Assembly: GCA_034506175.1 (NCBI GenBank)
Contig: JAPDQB010000005.1
Coordinates: 108,770-172,769 of the forward strand
Source: a candidate division KSB1 bacterium
Lineage (GTDB): Bacteria > Zhuqueibacterota > Zhuqueibacteria > Zhuqueibacterales > Zhuqueibacteraceae
Length of the DNA: 64,000 nucleotides
Direction of reading: 5' to 3'
Position numbers and translations under genes: made by a program. Positions 26,501-34,391 of this stretch are shown one piece after another; the stretch's first letter is position 1; every line of letters starts with the position of its first letter. The notes below the pieces were generated by a model. That model made no database searches. It was not told the DNA's origin and worked only from the letters and a program-made list of their open reading frames with translations.

Positions 26501-27088
26501 ATAAAACATTTCCTGATCGGCGTTGAAAATATTCTTGCCGAAAAAGCCGTTCCAAGAGCCGACCCATCCCGGATCCACCGGATCGTTGCGCTTGTCGCGC
26601 CAGCCGCCCTGCGCCGCCGTCGGCCACGAAGCCGGCAAATCGCTGCGCGCTAAATTCTTGTCCTTCTCATCCGGATTGAGAAATCCCGGCACCGGCTCCA
26701 GATTCCAGGTTCGGCCTTGCGGGCTTTGGCGAAAAGTCGGAAAATCCACAATCTGAATCACATTGCCGTTTTTGTCGGTCACCTCGCCCCCCATCCAAAT
26801 GGCGACCAACGCCACGTAAATGCGCCGCGTATTTTTGGGCCATTCATAGGCAAATTCATCCGGCCGTGCCGCCGTCCGCCCGCTGAAACCAAAATTGAAC
26901 ACCGAGGCGCGGAGATTATTGCCGTCCAAATTGGATTTGCGCCGGAAATTCGGATCGCCGCGATGATTCGAAGGCGTGTGCTTGATTTGCCCGAAACCAT
27001 CGGTAAAAGCAAGCAGCAGCGCCAAGCCGGCCATCAACATTCGGCTCCCTGGCGGAGCGTTAAAAATTTTCAACTCTTTTCTCAACAT
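23516..27088 (-). CDS. Large secreted protein with fibronectin/Ca-binding segments and sorting domain
   Basis: A 1190-residue exported protein. A hydrophobic stretch (MLMAGLALLLAF) after a short basic leader is the likely signal; ATG 27040 could replace ATG 27088. Three Asp-rich stretches (DGIDNDGDADAP, DDDLDGLIDERE, DDGFDNDNDWSG) look like calcium-binding repeats. A fibronectin-III-like domain lies around 650-790 (YWDDAAEASVDRYILRI). The end (VLENGTTIWDVL, GVYVFHIEA, GTFAIIK) is a FlgD-type sorting domain. No catalytic motif is seen. It may be a surface partner of the TonB receptor encoded just upstream. Confidence 0.78.
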   Translation of the reverse strand: MLRKELKIFNAPPGSRMLMAGLALLLAFTDGFGQIKHTPSNHRGDPNFRRKSNLDGNNLRASVFNFGFSGRTAARPDEFAYEWPKNTRRIYVALVAIWMGGEVTDKNGNVIQIVDFPTFRQSPQGRTWNLEPVPGFLNPDEKDKNLARSDLPASWPTAAQGGWRDKRNDPVDPGWVGSWNGFFGKNIFNADQEMFYRCSDDLYTRLPYVPDETDPTRGGLGLLMDVRAFAWSQVLINDAVFFIHDILNDGTKRIAKTSFLIWLADIVGNDSADDQPFVDLQTSIAFLTDADRVGTEEFQGTPVGVASIKYLETPGNEVDGIDNDGDADAPENAKVLAQISNPNAIVPLFTAADFQPRSLRPGDKIVLIDSLTFERRVMAYPQNGGRVKTLGRFFDLPMSGITLVEDTTANLIDDDLDGLIDERETLHRNRFDEISRTVRPVRFINYLSFAPGDTIKRGFIVAGKATKQGYTTVAPMIDESRDDGFDNDNDWSGRQDDVGLDGVESSGDPGEGDGKPTSGSGTDFPGEPNIDKTDVSETDLIGLTSALQDPAFNINFNTVADDFIWRKFMTPGRFFIPRQTGEFDTYVSSGYFPMEPGQRQRMAISVALAGGGVTKNDDLLSAVEKQKQARNAYEADYQFAQAPLQPTLTAVAGDKKVTLYWDDAAEASVDRYILRILGPAAARDFEGYRIYRATDPAFEDAKVVTDAAGNPILLRPLAQFDKKNGIKGLHPADIRGVKFNLGNDTGLLHSYTDTTVINGQRYFYAVTAYDFGVQTGNLLIAPTETSIRVDVDPQGNIKLGQNVVVVRPEAPVAGYLPAGVTKLEHTAGSATGQIGFKIIDPRRVKDGHTYEIAFQDTLIRDRIPGRGLDTLTTKNFTVKDLTAGVIKLNQSTKFKAGDEVPLIDGIQLSFINERRVELNQARSRWNKQEVYPFQFSPVSFLDVVGEQRPNDYQIIFGDIGIATSRDTVISSARIPLPGKRVNFKVVNAADGSAVPFALGEIHGNDGRFSINPNDANETDVIFFMERGTSNRLNFTWQITLNLKAGGRNPQAGDTLYIFLRKPFLSRDVYRFTVRGARADNDSAKRALDRIRVVPNPYVAAERWEPLNPYSSGRGPREIHFINLPQKCTIRIFDVNGTLVRKLEHDSVLENGTTIWDVLSKDGLEISYGVYVFHIEAPGIGQKSGTFAIIK

Positions 27089-27197
27089 GCGATTACCATC
27101 CAGTTTGTAGCAGCCCCTTTAAGGGCATTTTTTCAATGTGCAATCACTCTTAGCTTGCAGCACACAATCTCATCGCCTCAAGGCGCAACGATGAAAA

Positions 27198-29960
27198 TCA
27201 AAAACTCACCTTCGCGCCGAACTGCACGCGCCGGGGTTCGGAATAAAAGTCCGGGATCACAAAAATCCCCGGCGCCGCGCCGGGTTGATTCTGATACACC
27301 GTCACATCCGGCCTGCCGGTGTCGGGAAAAACGTTGATCGGATTTTTCGCGTCGAGCGCATTGAAAACCTTGGCGAAAACCTGCACGTCAAACGCGCCAA
27401 CTGTGAAATTCTTGAAGCCATTCAAATCGATGGTAAAACGATTCGGCTTGTTGCGGCTGTTTTGTTCCAAACCGGAGATGACGTTTCGCCCGGTTTGCGT
27501 ACCGGTGACAATCGACGGCGTGTACGGCTGACCGGAATTCAAGCGCTCGATCAAGCTCACGCCCCAAGTTTTATCGCCGACAAAGATGCTGGCGTTGAGC
27601 GCATGGCGCTGATCCCAATCCAGCGGCGTCAGCGCCCGCGTCGGCTCGGCGCCGCCCTGCTGCGCGAAAAATTCCTCCTCCGGCGTCGAATTAGTGCCTT
27701 GCACGACTTGAAAAGTATAATCGACACTGAACGAAAACTTGTTCGCTAATCGCCGATTCGCCGATAACGTCACGCCCCGCACGTTGGCAAAATCGCGGTT
27801 GATTTTGCGCGCATACGCCACGCCGGCGCGCGCCGTCGGCTGCGGCGCCCCGGTCGAAATCCAATCGCGAATGTCGCGGTAGAAACCGGTAATGTCGATG
27901 CCGATGTCCTCGGAGAGCTGCTGCTGCAAACCCAGCTCGTACATCGTCGTGCGCTGCGGATTCAAATCCGGATTGCCAAACGGGCCTTGGGTGCCGGCGG
28001 CGTCGGAAACTTTCAATTCATCGCGGCGATAAAGCTGCTCGTATTCCGGGATTTGCTGAAAAATGCCGTAGGAAAAATGGATGACGCCGCGCTCGGTAAT
28101 CGGATAGGCCACGCCCAGCCGCGGGCTGAGCTGATATTTTTTCCCGGTGTTGCGATACCAAAACGCCTCGCGCTCCGCCAGCGTCAACCGGTTGTTGTCG
28201 GTTTGCTCAGACAAGCCGATCACGCCATCGTTGTTGAGATCTTTGTAAATGTGATTGAGCTTGAAGGGATTAAAAATGTTGGGATCTTCCAAATCAACCG
28301 GCACGCGGCCTCGCGCCTCAAACACATCGAGCCGCAGCCCGACGTTGATGATCAGGCTTTCGTATTCGATCTTGTCTTGCACATACGCTGCCAGCGTGCG
28401 CGGCTTGCGGGTGAAACGATCGTGCGTCGTTTCGCTGGTCGGGCGAATCGCCGGGCGGAAAGGTTGGATTGGCTGGCCGTTCGCATCAGTCGCCGGGACC
28501 AGCGTGATATCTTCGAGGAAAACCTGGTCGAATTGAGCTTCAACACCGGCTTTCACTTGATGACGATTGGAGAGCTGGCTGGTTATATCGAACTTGCCGA
28601 GCCAGCTTCTCGTGCTGCGCTGGAAGCGCCCCAAATCCGTGCCGGAGCTGGCGAATTGAAAAAGGCCGGCGTTCAACAAACGCGGATCGACATAACGGCT
28701 GTCGAACGGATCCTCGTACAGCCTCGACACCAATTGATTGTATTTATAGGCGCCTTTGATTTCATAAAACGTTCTCGGCGTCACCGCGTGAGTGAAATTC
28801 GCCACCAGCGTTCCGCCTTTTTCAATATCGCCGCGATCGCCAAGAGGATTGAGCTTGAAGAAATGATTGTAATTGTTCTTGTCCTCGGTGCTGCCCAAAG
28901 CCGACAGCTTCAATTTCAGCGGCCCGGAAAGCCGCCACTCCAAGCTTGCCTGCCCGCTCCAGCGTCTGCGGAAATTCATCGGCACCGGCTTGCCGTCGCC
29001 GCGGACGGCAAAGTTTGAATCGTTGCGAATGAAACCCTGCGGCGAAAAAACATTCTGGCCGTACAACCAGCCGTCGTCATTCCAGCGCCGCGCCGTCGCA
29101 AAAAACGTGACCCGGTCTTTCATGATCGGGCCGCTCAACGAGCCTTGAAAATTGTAATTGTCCAGAAAATTGATGTCGTCAATATTGTAGAAAATTTCTT
29201 TGCGCGGGCTGAGATAATCGCTCACCCAGGTTTCAAAGTTGCCGTGAAAATTATTGCCGCCGGTTTTGGTGACGATGTTGATGATGCCGCTCATCGCCTG
29301 GCCGTATTCGGCGTTGAACGTGCCGCTCACCACCTGCAGCTCTTGAATCGACTCGTTCTCGATCTGCAATGATTGCGTGCGCGTAAAATCGTCGGTGATG
29401 CGAATGCCGTCCACCACGTAGGCCACTTCTGTCGAACGTCCGCCACGAATGTGAATGCCGCCGCCGGAATCGCGAATGATGCCGGCTTGCAAATTAATCA
29501 CGTCCGCCACTTCCTGCACTGGAATGCGGGAAATTTCCTCGGCTTGCACGCGGGCTTCGGACGACGTCAAATCCTTGCGAATAATCGGCCGCTCGGCGAT
29601 GACAACGACTTCCTCGCCAACGGCGACAGTTTCTTGTGAAAGGGAAAAATTTATCGTGGTGGTGAGATCGGTGAGCACTTCGACTTCGCGCTGCACGACG
29701 GTTTGATATCCGATCTGGCTGGCGCGCAGCGAATGTTTGCCCGGCGGCACGCGCAGGATGACGTACTTGCCGTCGAAATCCGTGGCCGCGCCGAGCGTCG
29801 TGCCCTCAACGAGAACATTTACCCCCGGAATCGGTTCTTTCGTGTCTTTGTCAACAATCTTGCCCGTGATCTTGCCTGTGGTTTGCGCAAAACTGACTGC
29901 GGCGAGCAACAGGCTCAAATTCACGATCACGCGTCTCAACTTCGTTGCTGTCGTTTTCAA
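27198..29960 (-). CDS. TonB-dependent outer-membrane receptor (SusC-like architecture)
   Basis: A 920-residue receptor. The start is a TTG at 29960 preceded by AAGGAGG at ideal spacing. After the signal peptide comes a CarboxypepD_reg domain (GKITGKIVDKDTKEPIPGVNV), then the plug (IPVQEVADVINLQAGI, IHIRGGRSTEVAYVVDGI, NAEYGQAMSGIINIVTKTGG), then a beta-barrel ending in GAKVSF. It should import a ligand across the outer membrane with TonB energy. The neighbouring GH13, starch-binding-like and LacI genes suggest maltodextrins, but no SusD gene is present. Confidence 0.92.
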   Translation of the reverse strand: MKTTATKLRRVIVNLSLLLAAVSFAQTTGKITGKIVDKDTKEPIPGVNVLVEGTTLGAATDFDGKYVILRVPPGKHSLRASQIGYQTVVQREVEVLTDLTTTINFSLSQETVAVGEEVVVIAERPIIRKDLTSSEARVQAEEISRIPVQEVADVINLQAGIIRDSGGGIHIRGGRSTEVAYVVDGIRITDDFTRTQSLQIENESIQELQVVSGTFNAEYGQAMSGIINIVTKTGGNNFHGNFETWVSDYLSPRKEIFYNIDDINFLDNYNFQGSLSGPIMKDRVTFFATARRWNDDGWLYGQNVFSPQGFIRNDSNFAVRGDGKPVPMNFRRRWSGQASLEWRLSGPLKLKLSALGSTEDKNNYNHFFKLNPLGDRGDIEKGGTLVANFTHAVTPRTFYEIKGAYKYNQLVSRLYEDPFDSRYVDPRLLNAGLFQFASSGTDLGRFQRSTRSWLGKFDITSQLSNRHQVKAGVEAQFDQVFLEDITLVPATDANGQPIQPFRPAIRPTSETTHDRFTRKPRTLAAYVQDKIEYESLIINVGLRLDVFEARGRVPVDLEDPNIFNPFKLNHIYKDLNNDGVIGLSEQTDNNRLTLAEREAFWYRNTGKKYQLSPRLGVAYPITERGVIHFSYGIFQQIPEYEQLYRRDELKVSDAAGTQGPFGNPDLNPQRTTMYELGLQQQLSEDIGIDITGFYRDIRDWISTGAPQPTARAGVAYARKINRDFANVRGVTLSANRRLANKFSFSVDYTFQVVQGTNSTPEEEFFAQQGGAEPTRALTPLDWDQRHALNASIFVGDKTWGVSLIERLNSGQPYTPSIVTGTQTGRNVISGLEQNSRNKPNRFTIDLNGFKNFTVGAFDVQVFAKVFNALDAKNPINVFPDTGRPDVTVYQNQPGAAPGIFVIPDFYSEPRRVQFGAKVSF

Positions 29961-30032
29961 GGGTTTCTCCCTCCTTGAATTAGAACATTTTTCGCTTCAG
30001 CACGTAGCGCGGCGTCAGCCGCAACCAAAAGC

Positions 30033-30076
30033 ATTGAAAATTTTAAATTGAAAATTTTCAATTTGCAATTTTCAAT
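30033..30076. repeat. AT-rich palindrome with zero-length loop
   Basis: Two adjacent 22-base arms (30033-30054 and 30055-30076) pair with two mismatches; the arm repeats an ATTGAAAATT word. It lies between the ppiC-like gene and the TonB receptor gene. A weaker relative (AAATTTTAAATT words) is at about 6620-6650. Confidence 0.6.
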
Positions 30077-30102
30077 CAGAATGATATTTAAAAATAATTG
30101 CC

Positions 30103-31524
30103 TCAATTTAATCGCAGCGTCATCAACCGTTCCGGATAAACAGCGACGCGCGTGTTCTTGCGAATCTCCTCGATATGGCGGCGGCGCGCCTCGTCCCAAT
30201 ACATCATTCGCAGCGTCGCTTCAACCTCTGGCCGCGCTTCATCGAAGCTGCGAAGCCGCCCGTGCAGATTCTCTTCGACGGGCGCCGCAAATCGTTCGGC
30301 GTGGCGACGATAATAAGCCCGCAACGAATCCTCGGGAATTCGCATCTCGCGGCGCAAGCTGGTTTCGATGCGCTCCAGAAGATAACTATCGAACTTCTCT
30401 TCGACTTTTCTCTTGTACTCCGGACGCCGATCCAGCCTGGCGGCGCGGGCTTTCGCCAAAATCGCCTCGCGCGCCACCAGCCCGGCAATGAAATCTTTCA
30501 ACGTCTCCTCGCTGCGAATCCATTGATGCTCCCTCGCCGAAGTAAAGCGCAGACGATCTTGAAAAGTTGCCACTTCCCAAACCCCGAGCTTGGAACGCAG
30601 CAATTCCTGCCGGCCAAATTCGTCGTCGCCATCCCAAAAATTTTTCGCCTCAATCAATGCCTCATCGCCCTGTCGTGTTTTGAGAAGCGCAAACAGCTTT
30701 TTGACAGCCGGCTCATTGAAACTGAGATCAAGACTGCGGCGAAGCGAGTCGACGTATGCCGCTGTCGCAGCTTGAATCTTGCGCACGCGCCAGTATCCTT
30801 CGAGCTTGTCGCGATGTTTCACATATTCGGATTCCGTCAACAGCGGATTGGTAACGCGATCATCGACGCGAATAATGCTGTAGCCGTCGAGCGTGCGAAC
30901 CGGTTTTGAAATTTCGCCGACCTTCAAATTATAAGCTGCTTCTTCAAAGGCCGGCTCCATCTCATCGACGGTGAAATAGCCGAGCGAGCCGCCGGAATCG
31001 CGCAGCGCCGGATCTTTGAAGAGACCCCGCGCCAACTGCTCGAAGCTGGCGCCGTTTTGCAGCGCCAGATAAAGCGAATCCGCCTGCGGCTTGGTTGGCG
31101 CATACAAATGCCGGGCCTTCACGCGGGTATTCAAATTTATAAAGAGCCGCTCGAGTTCATCTTCATTTATTGTAATGCTGCCGGCGATGAACTCGCGATT
31201 GAATGCGTTCAGCAATTCTTGAATTTCCAGGCGCTCGCGCTCGTGCCGGCCTTCACGATCGCCGGCATAGCCGCGCTGCTCGGCGGCAAGAATCAGCAGC
31301 TCTTCGTCAACATAATTTTGCAAAACCTGGCGCCGGGTCTGCTCATTGTCCGGCACGCCGCCGATGCGTCGGCGAAAATCATCATATCTTTTGATGAAAT
31401 CCTTCTCTGTGATGACGCGGCTCCCGACGATTGCAAGGGCCTGCTCGTTTCTGCTGCAACCGCCCAGCGCCACCACAACCGTTGCAAGATAAAAAAACGC
31501 GCGTCTCAACATGTTTTCTACCAT
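30103..31524 (-). CDS. SurA/PpiC-type peptidyl-prolyl isomerase lipoprotein
   Basis: A lipoprotein (VVALGGCSRNE lipobox) of 473 residues. The N-terminal SurA-like helical region leads into a rotamase domain (KARHLYAPTKPQADSL, GSLGYFTVDEMEPAFEEAAY, GYSIIRVDDR) at ~135-230, and a long helical C-terminus follows. It should assist folding of outer-membrane proteins in the periplasm. The ATG at 31524 overlaps the TGA of the lacI-type gene by one base, and AGGAAGG lies within the end of that gene. The chaperone is therefore made together with the regulator, just before the TonB receptor gene. Confidence 0.88.
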   Translation of the reverse strand: MVENMLRRAFFYLATVVVALGGCSRNEQALAIVGSRVITEKDFIKRYDDFRRRIGGVPDNEQTRRQVLQNYVDEELLILAAEQRGYAGDREGRHERERLEIQELLNAFNREFIAGSITINEDELERLFINLNTRVKARHLYAPTKPQADSLYLALQNGASFEQLARGLFKDPALRDSGGSLGYFTVDEMEPAFEEAAYNLKVGEISKPVRTLDGYSIIRVDDRVTNPLLTESEYVKHRDKLEGYWRVRKIQAATAAYVDSLRRSLDLSFNEPAVKKLFALLKTRQGDEALIEAKNFWDGDDEFGRQELLRSKLGVWEVATFQDRLRFTSAREHQWIRSEETLKDFIAGLVAREAILAKARAARLDRRPEYKRKVEEKFDSYLLERIETSLRREMRIPEDSLRAYYRRHAERFAAPVEENLHGRLRSFDEARPEVEATLRMMYWDEARRRHIEEIRKNTRVAVYPERLMTLRLN

Positions 31525-32603
31525 CAACCTTCCTGCAATTTGTCAGGGACGGCTTGGCAATTTTTCTGCGCTGAGTGGTTCATGCCGCAGCTCTCGCGAA
31601 TCACCAATTCGGTTTCAATATGCCGATGCGCGCGCGGCGTCTTCGGATGAGCGATCAACGTCATCAGCCGCTCGACCGCCAGCCGGCCCATCTCGAACAT
31701 GGGCTGGCGAACCGTGGTGAGGCCGGCGTACTCGGCCAGCTCGATGTCATCAAAACCGACGATCGCAATATCCTCCGGAATCCGCAAGCCGGATTCGCGC
31801 ACCGCTTTCATCGCGCCAAGCGCCTGAATGTCGCTGGCGATGAAAACGCCGGTCGGACGCTTGCCGTTCCGCGCCAGCAATTGCCGCATCGCCCAATAGC
31901 CGGTTTCTTTATTGAAGCCGTCATTTATTTTGACCGCTTCACTCTGCAGGTTGTCGCTGCTCATCAACAAATCATCCGCCACCTCGAGGCCGGCCTCCGC
32001 CAAAGCGGTTTGAAAACCAAGATAACGATGCTGCGCCGGCGCGCTTTCCCGGTGGCCGGTGATCATCGCCAGGCATGTGTGGCCGAGGCCGATCAAATGC
32101 CGCACCGCCGCATAAGCGCCAGTTTGATTATTCACGACAATGGAATCGAAATCCGGATGCGAGGCATCGACCAGCACCAGCGGCAGCTTGCGGCGTTTAA
32201 ACTCTTTGGCCTGCGCCTCGGAAAGCGGCAGCGACACCAGAACGACGCCATCCACCCGGCGTTGCTGCAGCGCACGCTTGAGATAAAAATCCTTGTCTTG
32301 AAAATCTTCAATCGAATAAAGAATGAGATCGTACTTGTGGCGGGCGATGGCTTGCTGAATGCCCTTGAGCAACTCGCCATAAAAATGGCCGGTAAAAAAC
32401 GGCACCAGCGCGGCAATGCTGAGAGACTTCTTGCGCGCCAGGCCCTGCGCCATGGCATGAGGCTGATAATTGAGGGTCTGAATGACTTTCATCACCCGCT
32501 CGCGGGTGGCGGAGGAAATCTGTGGGCTGTTATTCAGCACGCGGGAAACCGTGCCGATCCCAACCCCGGCTTTCTTTGCGACTTCGTAAATCGTGACCGT
32601 CAT
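31524..32603 (-). CDS. LacI-family transcriptional regulator
   Basis: A 359-residue regulator. The helix-turn-helix begins at once (MTVTIYEVAKKAGVGIGTVSRVLN), followed by the hinge and a periplasmic-binding-protein-like sugar-binding domain (LSIAALVPFF, VDGVVLVSLPLSEAQ, IAIVGFDDIELAEY). The start is taken at ATG 32603, the normal family N-terminus; an in-frame ATG at 32639 would add 12 residues. It heads the minus-strand starch locus. A strong promoter and an 18-bp palindrome lie directly upstream, so it probably represses itself until a maltodextrin-type sugar binds. The effector sugar is inferred. Confidence 0.93.
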   Translation of the reverse strand: MTVTIYEVAKKAGVGIGTVSRVLNNSPQISSATRERVMKVIQTLNYQPHAMAQGLARKKSLSIAALVPFFTGHFYGELLKGIQQAIARHKYDLILYSIEDFQDKDFYLKRALQQRRVDGVVLVSLPLSEAQAKEFKRRKLPLVLVDASHPDFDSIVVNNQTGAYAAVRHLIGLGHTCLAMITGHRESAPAQHRYLGFQTALAEAGLEVADDLLMSSDNLQSEAVKINDGFNKETGYWAMRQLLARNGKRPTGVFIASDIQALGAMKAVRESGLRIPEDIAIVGFDDIELAEYAGLTTVRQPMFEMGRLAVERLMTLIAHPKTPRAHRHIETELVIRESCGMNHSAQKNCQAVPDKLQEG

Positions 32604-32675
32604 ACCGACTTTCGTATGAAAATTAAACGTCGCAATCATGATCTTCGCGCTTTGCTTCCAGCTGTGAACAGCCGG

Positions 32676-32693
32676 TGTGGAAGGGCTTCCACA
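32676..32693. promoter_or_regulatory. Candidate LacI-type operator
   Basis: TGTGGAAG-GG-CTTCCACA is a perfect inverted repeat with an even two-base centre, the form expected for a LacI-family site. It covers roughly +3 to +20 of the predicted lacI transcript. A second half-related motif, AAGCGCTT, overlaps the -35 at about 32730-32737. Confidence 0.65.
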
Positions 32694-32702
32694 AGCTGTG
32701 GC

Positions 32703-32731
32703 ATGATACGAAATCCCCGTGAAATTGTCAA
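32703..32731 (-). promoter_or_regulatory. Predicted sigma-70 promoter of the lacI-type gene
   Basis: On the minus strand, TTGACA (32731-32726), a 17-base spacer, and TATCAT (32708-32703). The -35 is consensus and the -10 is close to it. The operator-like palindrome lies immediately downstream. Confidence 0.75.
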
Positions 32732-32821
32732 GCGCTTTTTGGAAAATTTTTTTGGAACATTTTGTAATGGCTCGGTTATCGGCACGCTTTTATCGAATCA
32801 AACGGCTCACTAACAAACTGA

Positions 32822-33427
32822 TTACGATTTACTGATTCCTCGCCGCCCTGCCATGATCTTCAAGGCGATTTCCGCCGGCGTTTGGCCGCCGATGTCAAGG
32901 CCAATCGGCGCGTGCAAAAAAGCCAATTCTTCATCCGTCAAATCTTCTTGTTTAAGCCGAGAGAGCCGTTTTTCATGCGTCTTGCGGTTGCCGAGCACGC
33001 CGATATAAGCTGGTGAAAATTGCAAAGCGTATTTGATGGCGGGATCGTCAAACTTCGGATCGTGGGTGAGAATGACCAGGCAGGTGCTGGCATCGAGGCC
33101 GATTTCGGCCAAAGCCTCCTCCGGCCATTTGCGGATGAGCACATCGATGTGCGGAAAACGATCTGTCGTGGCGAAAGTTTGGCGCGGGTCGACGAGAATG
33201 ACTTTGTAGCCCAATTCTTTGGCAAACAAGACCAGCGAAATGGCGATATGCACCGCGCCGGCGCTAATCAGTTTCCGCGGCGGAAAATAGGATTGCAGAA
33301 AAATCTCGCGCTCCCCGTCGCGGTGGGTTTGGCTTCCCTCCTGCCCGAACAATGTTGCGGCCTGTTCTTTGGGGCGCGCCACCTCTTCAAAATCGCCCAG
33401 GGTTGTGCCGTCGCGGCGAATCAACAA
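32822..33427 (-). CDS. XdhC-family protein with a broken 5' end
   Basis: Two hundred residues hold the C-terminal Rossmann domain of XdhC/CoxI proteins: PPRKLISAGAVHIAISLVLF, YKVILVDPR, VILTHDPKFD, YIGVLGNRKTH and APIGLDIGGQTPAEIAL. XdhC proteins bring the sulfurated molybdenum cofactor to xanthine-dehydrogenase-like enzymes. The same frame stays open to about 33562 (including HATVIRGAENDIGRQLLIRR, the start of the N-terminal domain), but no ATG, GTG or good TTG begins it. A TTG at 33427 is the first possible start. The gene is probably 5'-damaged and may be non-functional. No molybdenum enzyme is in the window. Confidence 0.65.
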   Translation of the reverse strand: MLIRRDGTTLGDFEEVARPKEQAATLFGQEGSQTHRDGEREIFLQSYFPPRKLISAGAVHIAISLVLFAKELGYKVILVDPRQTFATTDRFPHIDVLIRKWPEEALAEIGLDASTCLVILTHDPKFDDPAIKYALQFSPAYIGVLGNRKTHEKRLSRLKQEDLTDEELAFLHAPIGLDIGGQTPAEIALKIMAGRRGISKS

Positions 33428-33609
33428 CTGCCGGCCGATATCATTCTCCGCTCCGCGAATAACCGTCGCATGGGATTGGCGATCAATGAAAAAAAGCAGC
33501 CGAGTTTTCCCAGCCGGTCGGGTCTTGAGAACAATCGCACGGAAAGCAGTGTGTCGTGCTCGTCACAGTAATTTGTCATGTACGTTTGCACGCCCATCAC
33601 AATGAAAAT

Positions 33610-33771
33610 GTAGCGCAGACATCTTGTCTGCATGCAGGCTGGAAGCCTGCGCTACGGCATTTTGTAGCGCAGACATCTTGTCTGCATGCGGGCTGGAAGC
33701 CTGCGCTACGGCATTTTGTAGCGCAGACATCTTGTCTGCATGCAGGCTGGAAGCCTGCGCTAAGGCATTTT
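33610..33771. repeat. Three tandem 54-bp repeats with two hairpins per unit
   Basis: Units begin at 33610, 33664 and 33718 (GTAGCGCAGACATC...) and differ at one or two bases. Each unit has two small palindromes, GCAGACAtctTGTCTGC and GCAGGCTggaAGCCTGC. They lie between the damaged XdhC gene and the GlcD fragment; the fragment's homology ends where the repeats begin. There are no unique spacers, so this is not a CRISPR array. Confidence 0.85.
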
Positions 33772-34113
33772 GGTGATTTCATCTTCATTGTCGCGCACCA
33801 GGCGCCGAGTTTCACGGTAGATTTGTCCCTCGAGATTTGCTTGCCAGCATTTTGCCTCGTATTCTGCCGGTGCCAGTTCCCGAAAAAGCGCCTGGTCACC
33901 GTTGGCAAGAATGGCGCGAACTTCGAGAACATGATCGACGGTTTTGCCGTAGACAATCGAGCGGGTGCCGGAGGAGTTGTGAGCGATCATGCCGCCGAGA
34001 TTGGCGAGATTGCTCGTCGCGGTTTCCGGCGCACAATGCAAGCCGGTGTGTTTGATCTGCTGATTCAATTCATCACGCACGATGCCCGGCTCGACACGCA
34101 CCCAACGCTCTCA
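33760..34113 (-). pseudogene. Internal fragment of a GlcD-type FAD-linked oxidase
   Basis: About 110 codons match the FAD-binding domain of GlcD/YdiJ-type FAD-linked oxidases: RVEPGIVRDELNQQIKHTG, NLANLGGMIAHNSSGTRSI, GKTVDHVLEVRAILANGD and AEYEAKCWQANLEGQIYRE. Full proteins have several hundred residues. Here a stop codon precedes the WVRVEPG block, cutting off the first part of the FAD domain, and the 3' end runs into the 54-bp repeats. It is a dead fragment. Confidence 0.8.
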
Positions 34114-34175
34114 GAATTTTGCATAATTTCAAAAGACTGCGACGCCATGCAAGCCAATGATGGTGGAGAATGTTC

Positions 34176-34204
34176 TTGACTAGGTGTGGAAGATTTATTA
34201 TTTT
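34176..34204 (+). promoter_or_regulatory. Predicted sigma-70 promoter before the CocE-type gene
   Basis: TTGACT (34176-34181), 17 bases, TATTTT (34199-34204). It is the only good promoter between the pseudogene fragment and the hydrolase gene, and would also transcribe the small frame at 34248-34379. Confidence 0.5.
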
Positions 34205-34247
34205 GAAAGCAGTTAAAGACAGCGCTCAATCAAGCGTCGTCGATTTT

Positions 34248-34379
34248 ATGGATCATGCGCTAATCAAAATCAAAAGGCTGATTTGGCGCGGCAAAGAAGA
34301 ATTTCTTGATGACTCTTCGTGGGAGCAGCTTGACAAAGCGGTGCCTATAATCAAAAGACGAAGGGCTGTGGCAGCGTGA
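34248..34379 (+). CDS. Small hypothetical protein
   Basis: I do not recognise this 43-residue frame (MDHALIKIKRLIWRGKEEFL...). It is basic with a short acidic patch and ends 12 bases before the hydrolase start codon. It has no clear Shine-Dalgarno site. It may be a remnant of a longer gene, since the frame stays open upstream into the predicted promoter. Confidence 0.3.
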   Translation: MDHALIKIKRLIWRGKEEFLDDSSWEQLDKAVPIIKRRRAVAA

Positions 34380-34391
34380 AAGGAGATCAAA

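Noticed and set aside
33610..33771. CRISPR array
   Set aside because: Repeats are directly adjacent with no variable spacers, and no cas genes are near.
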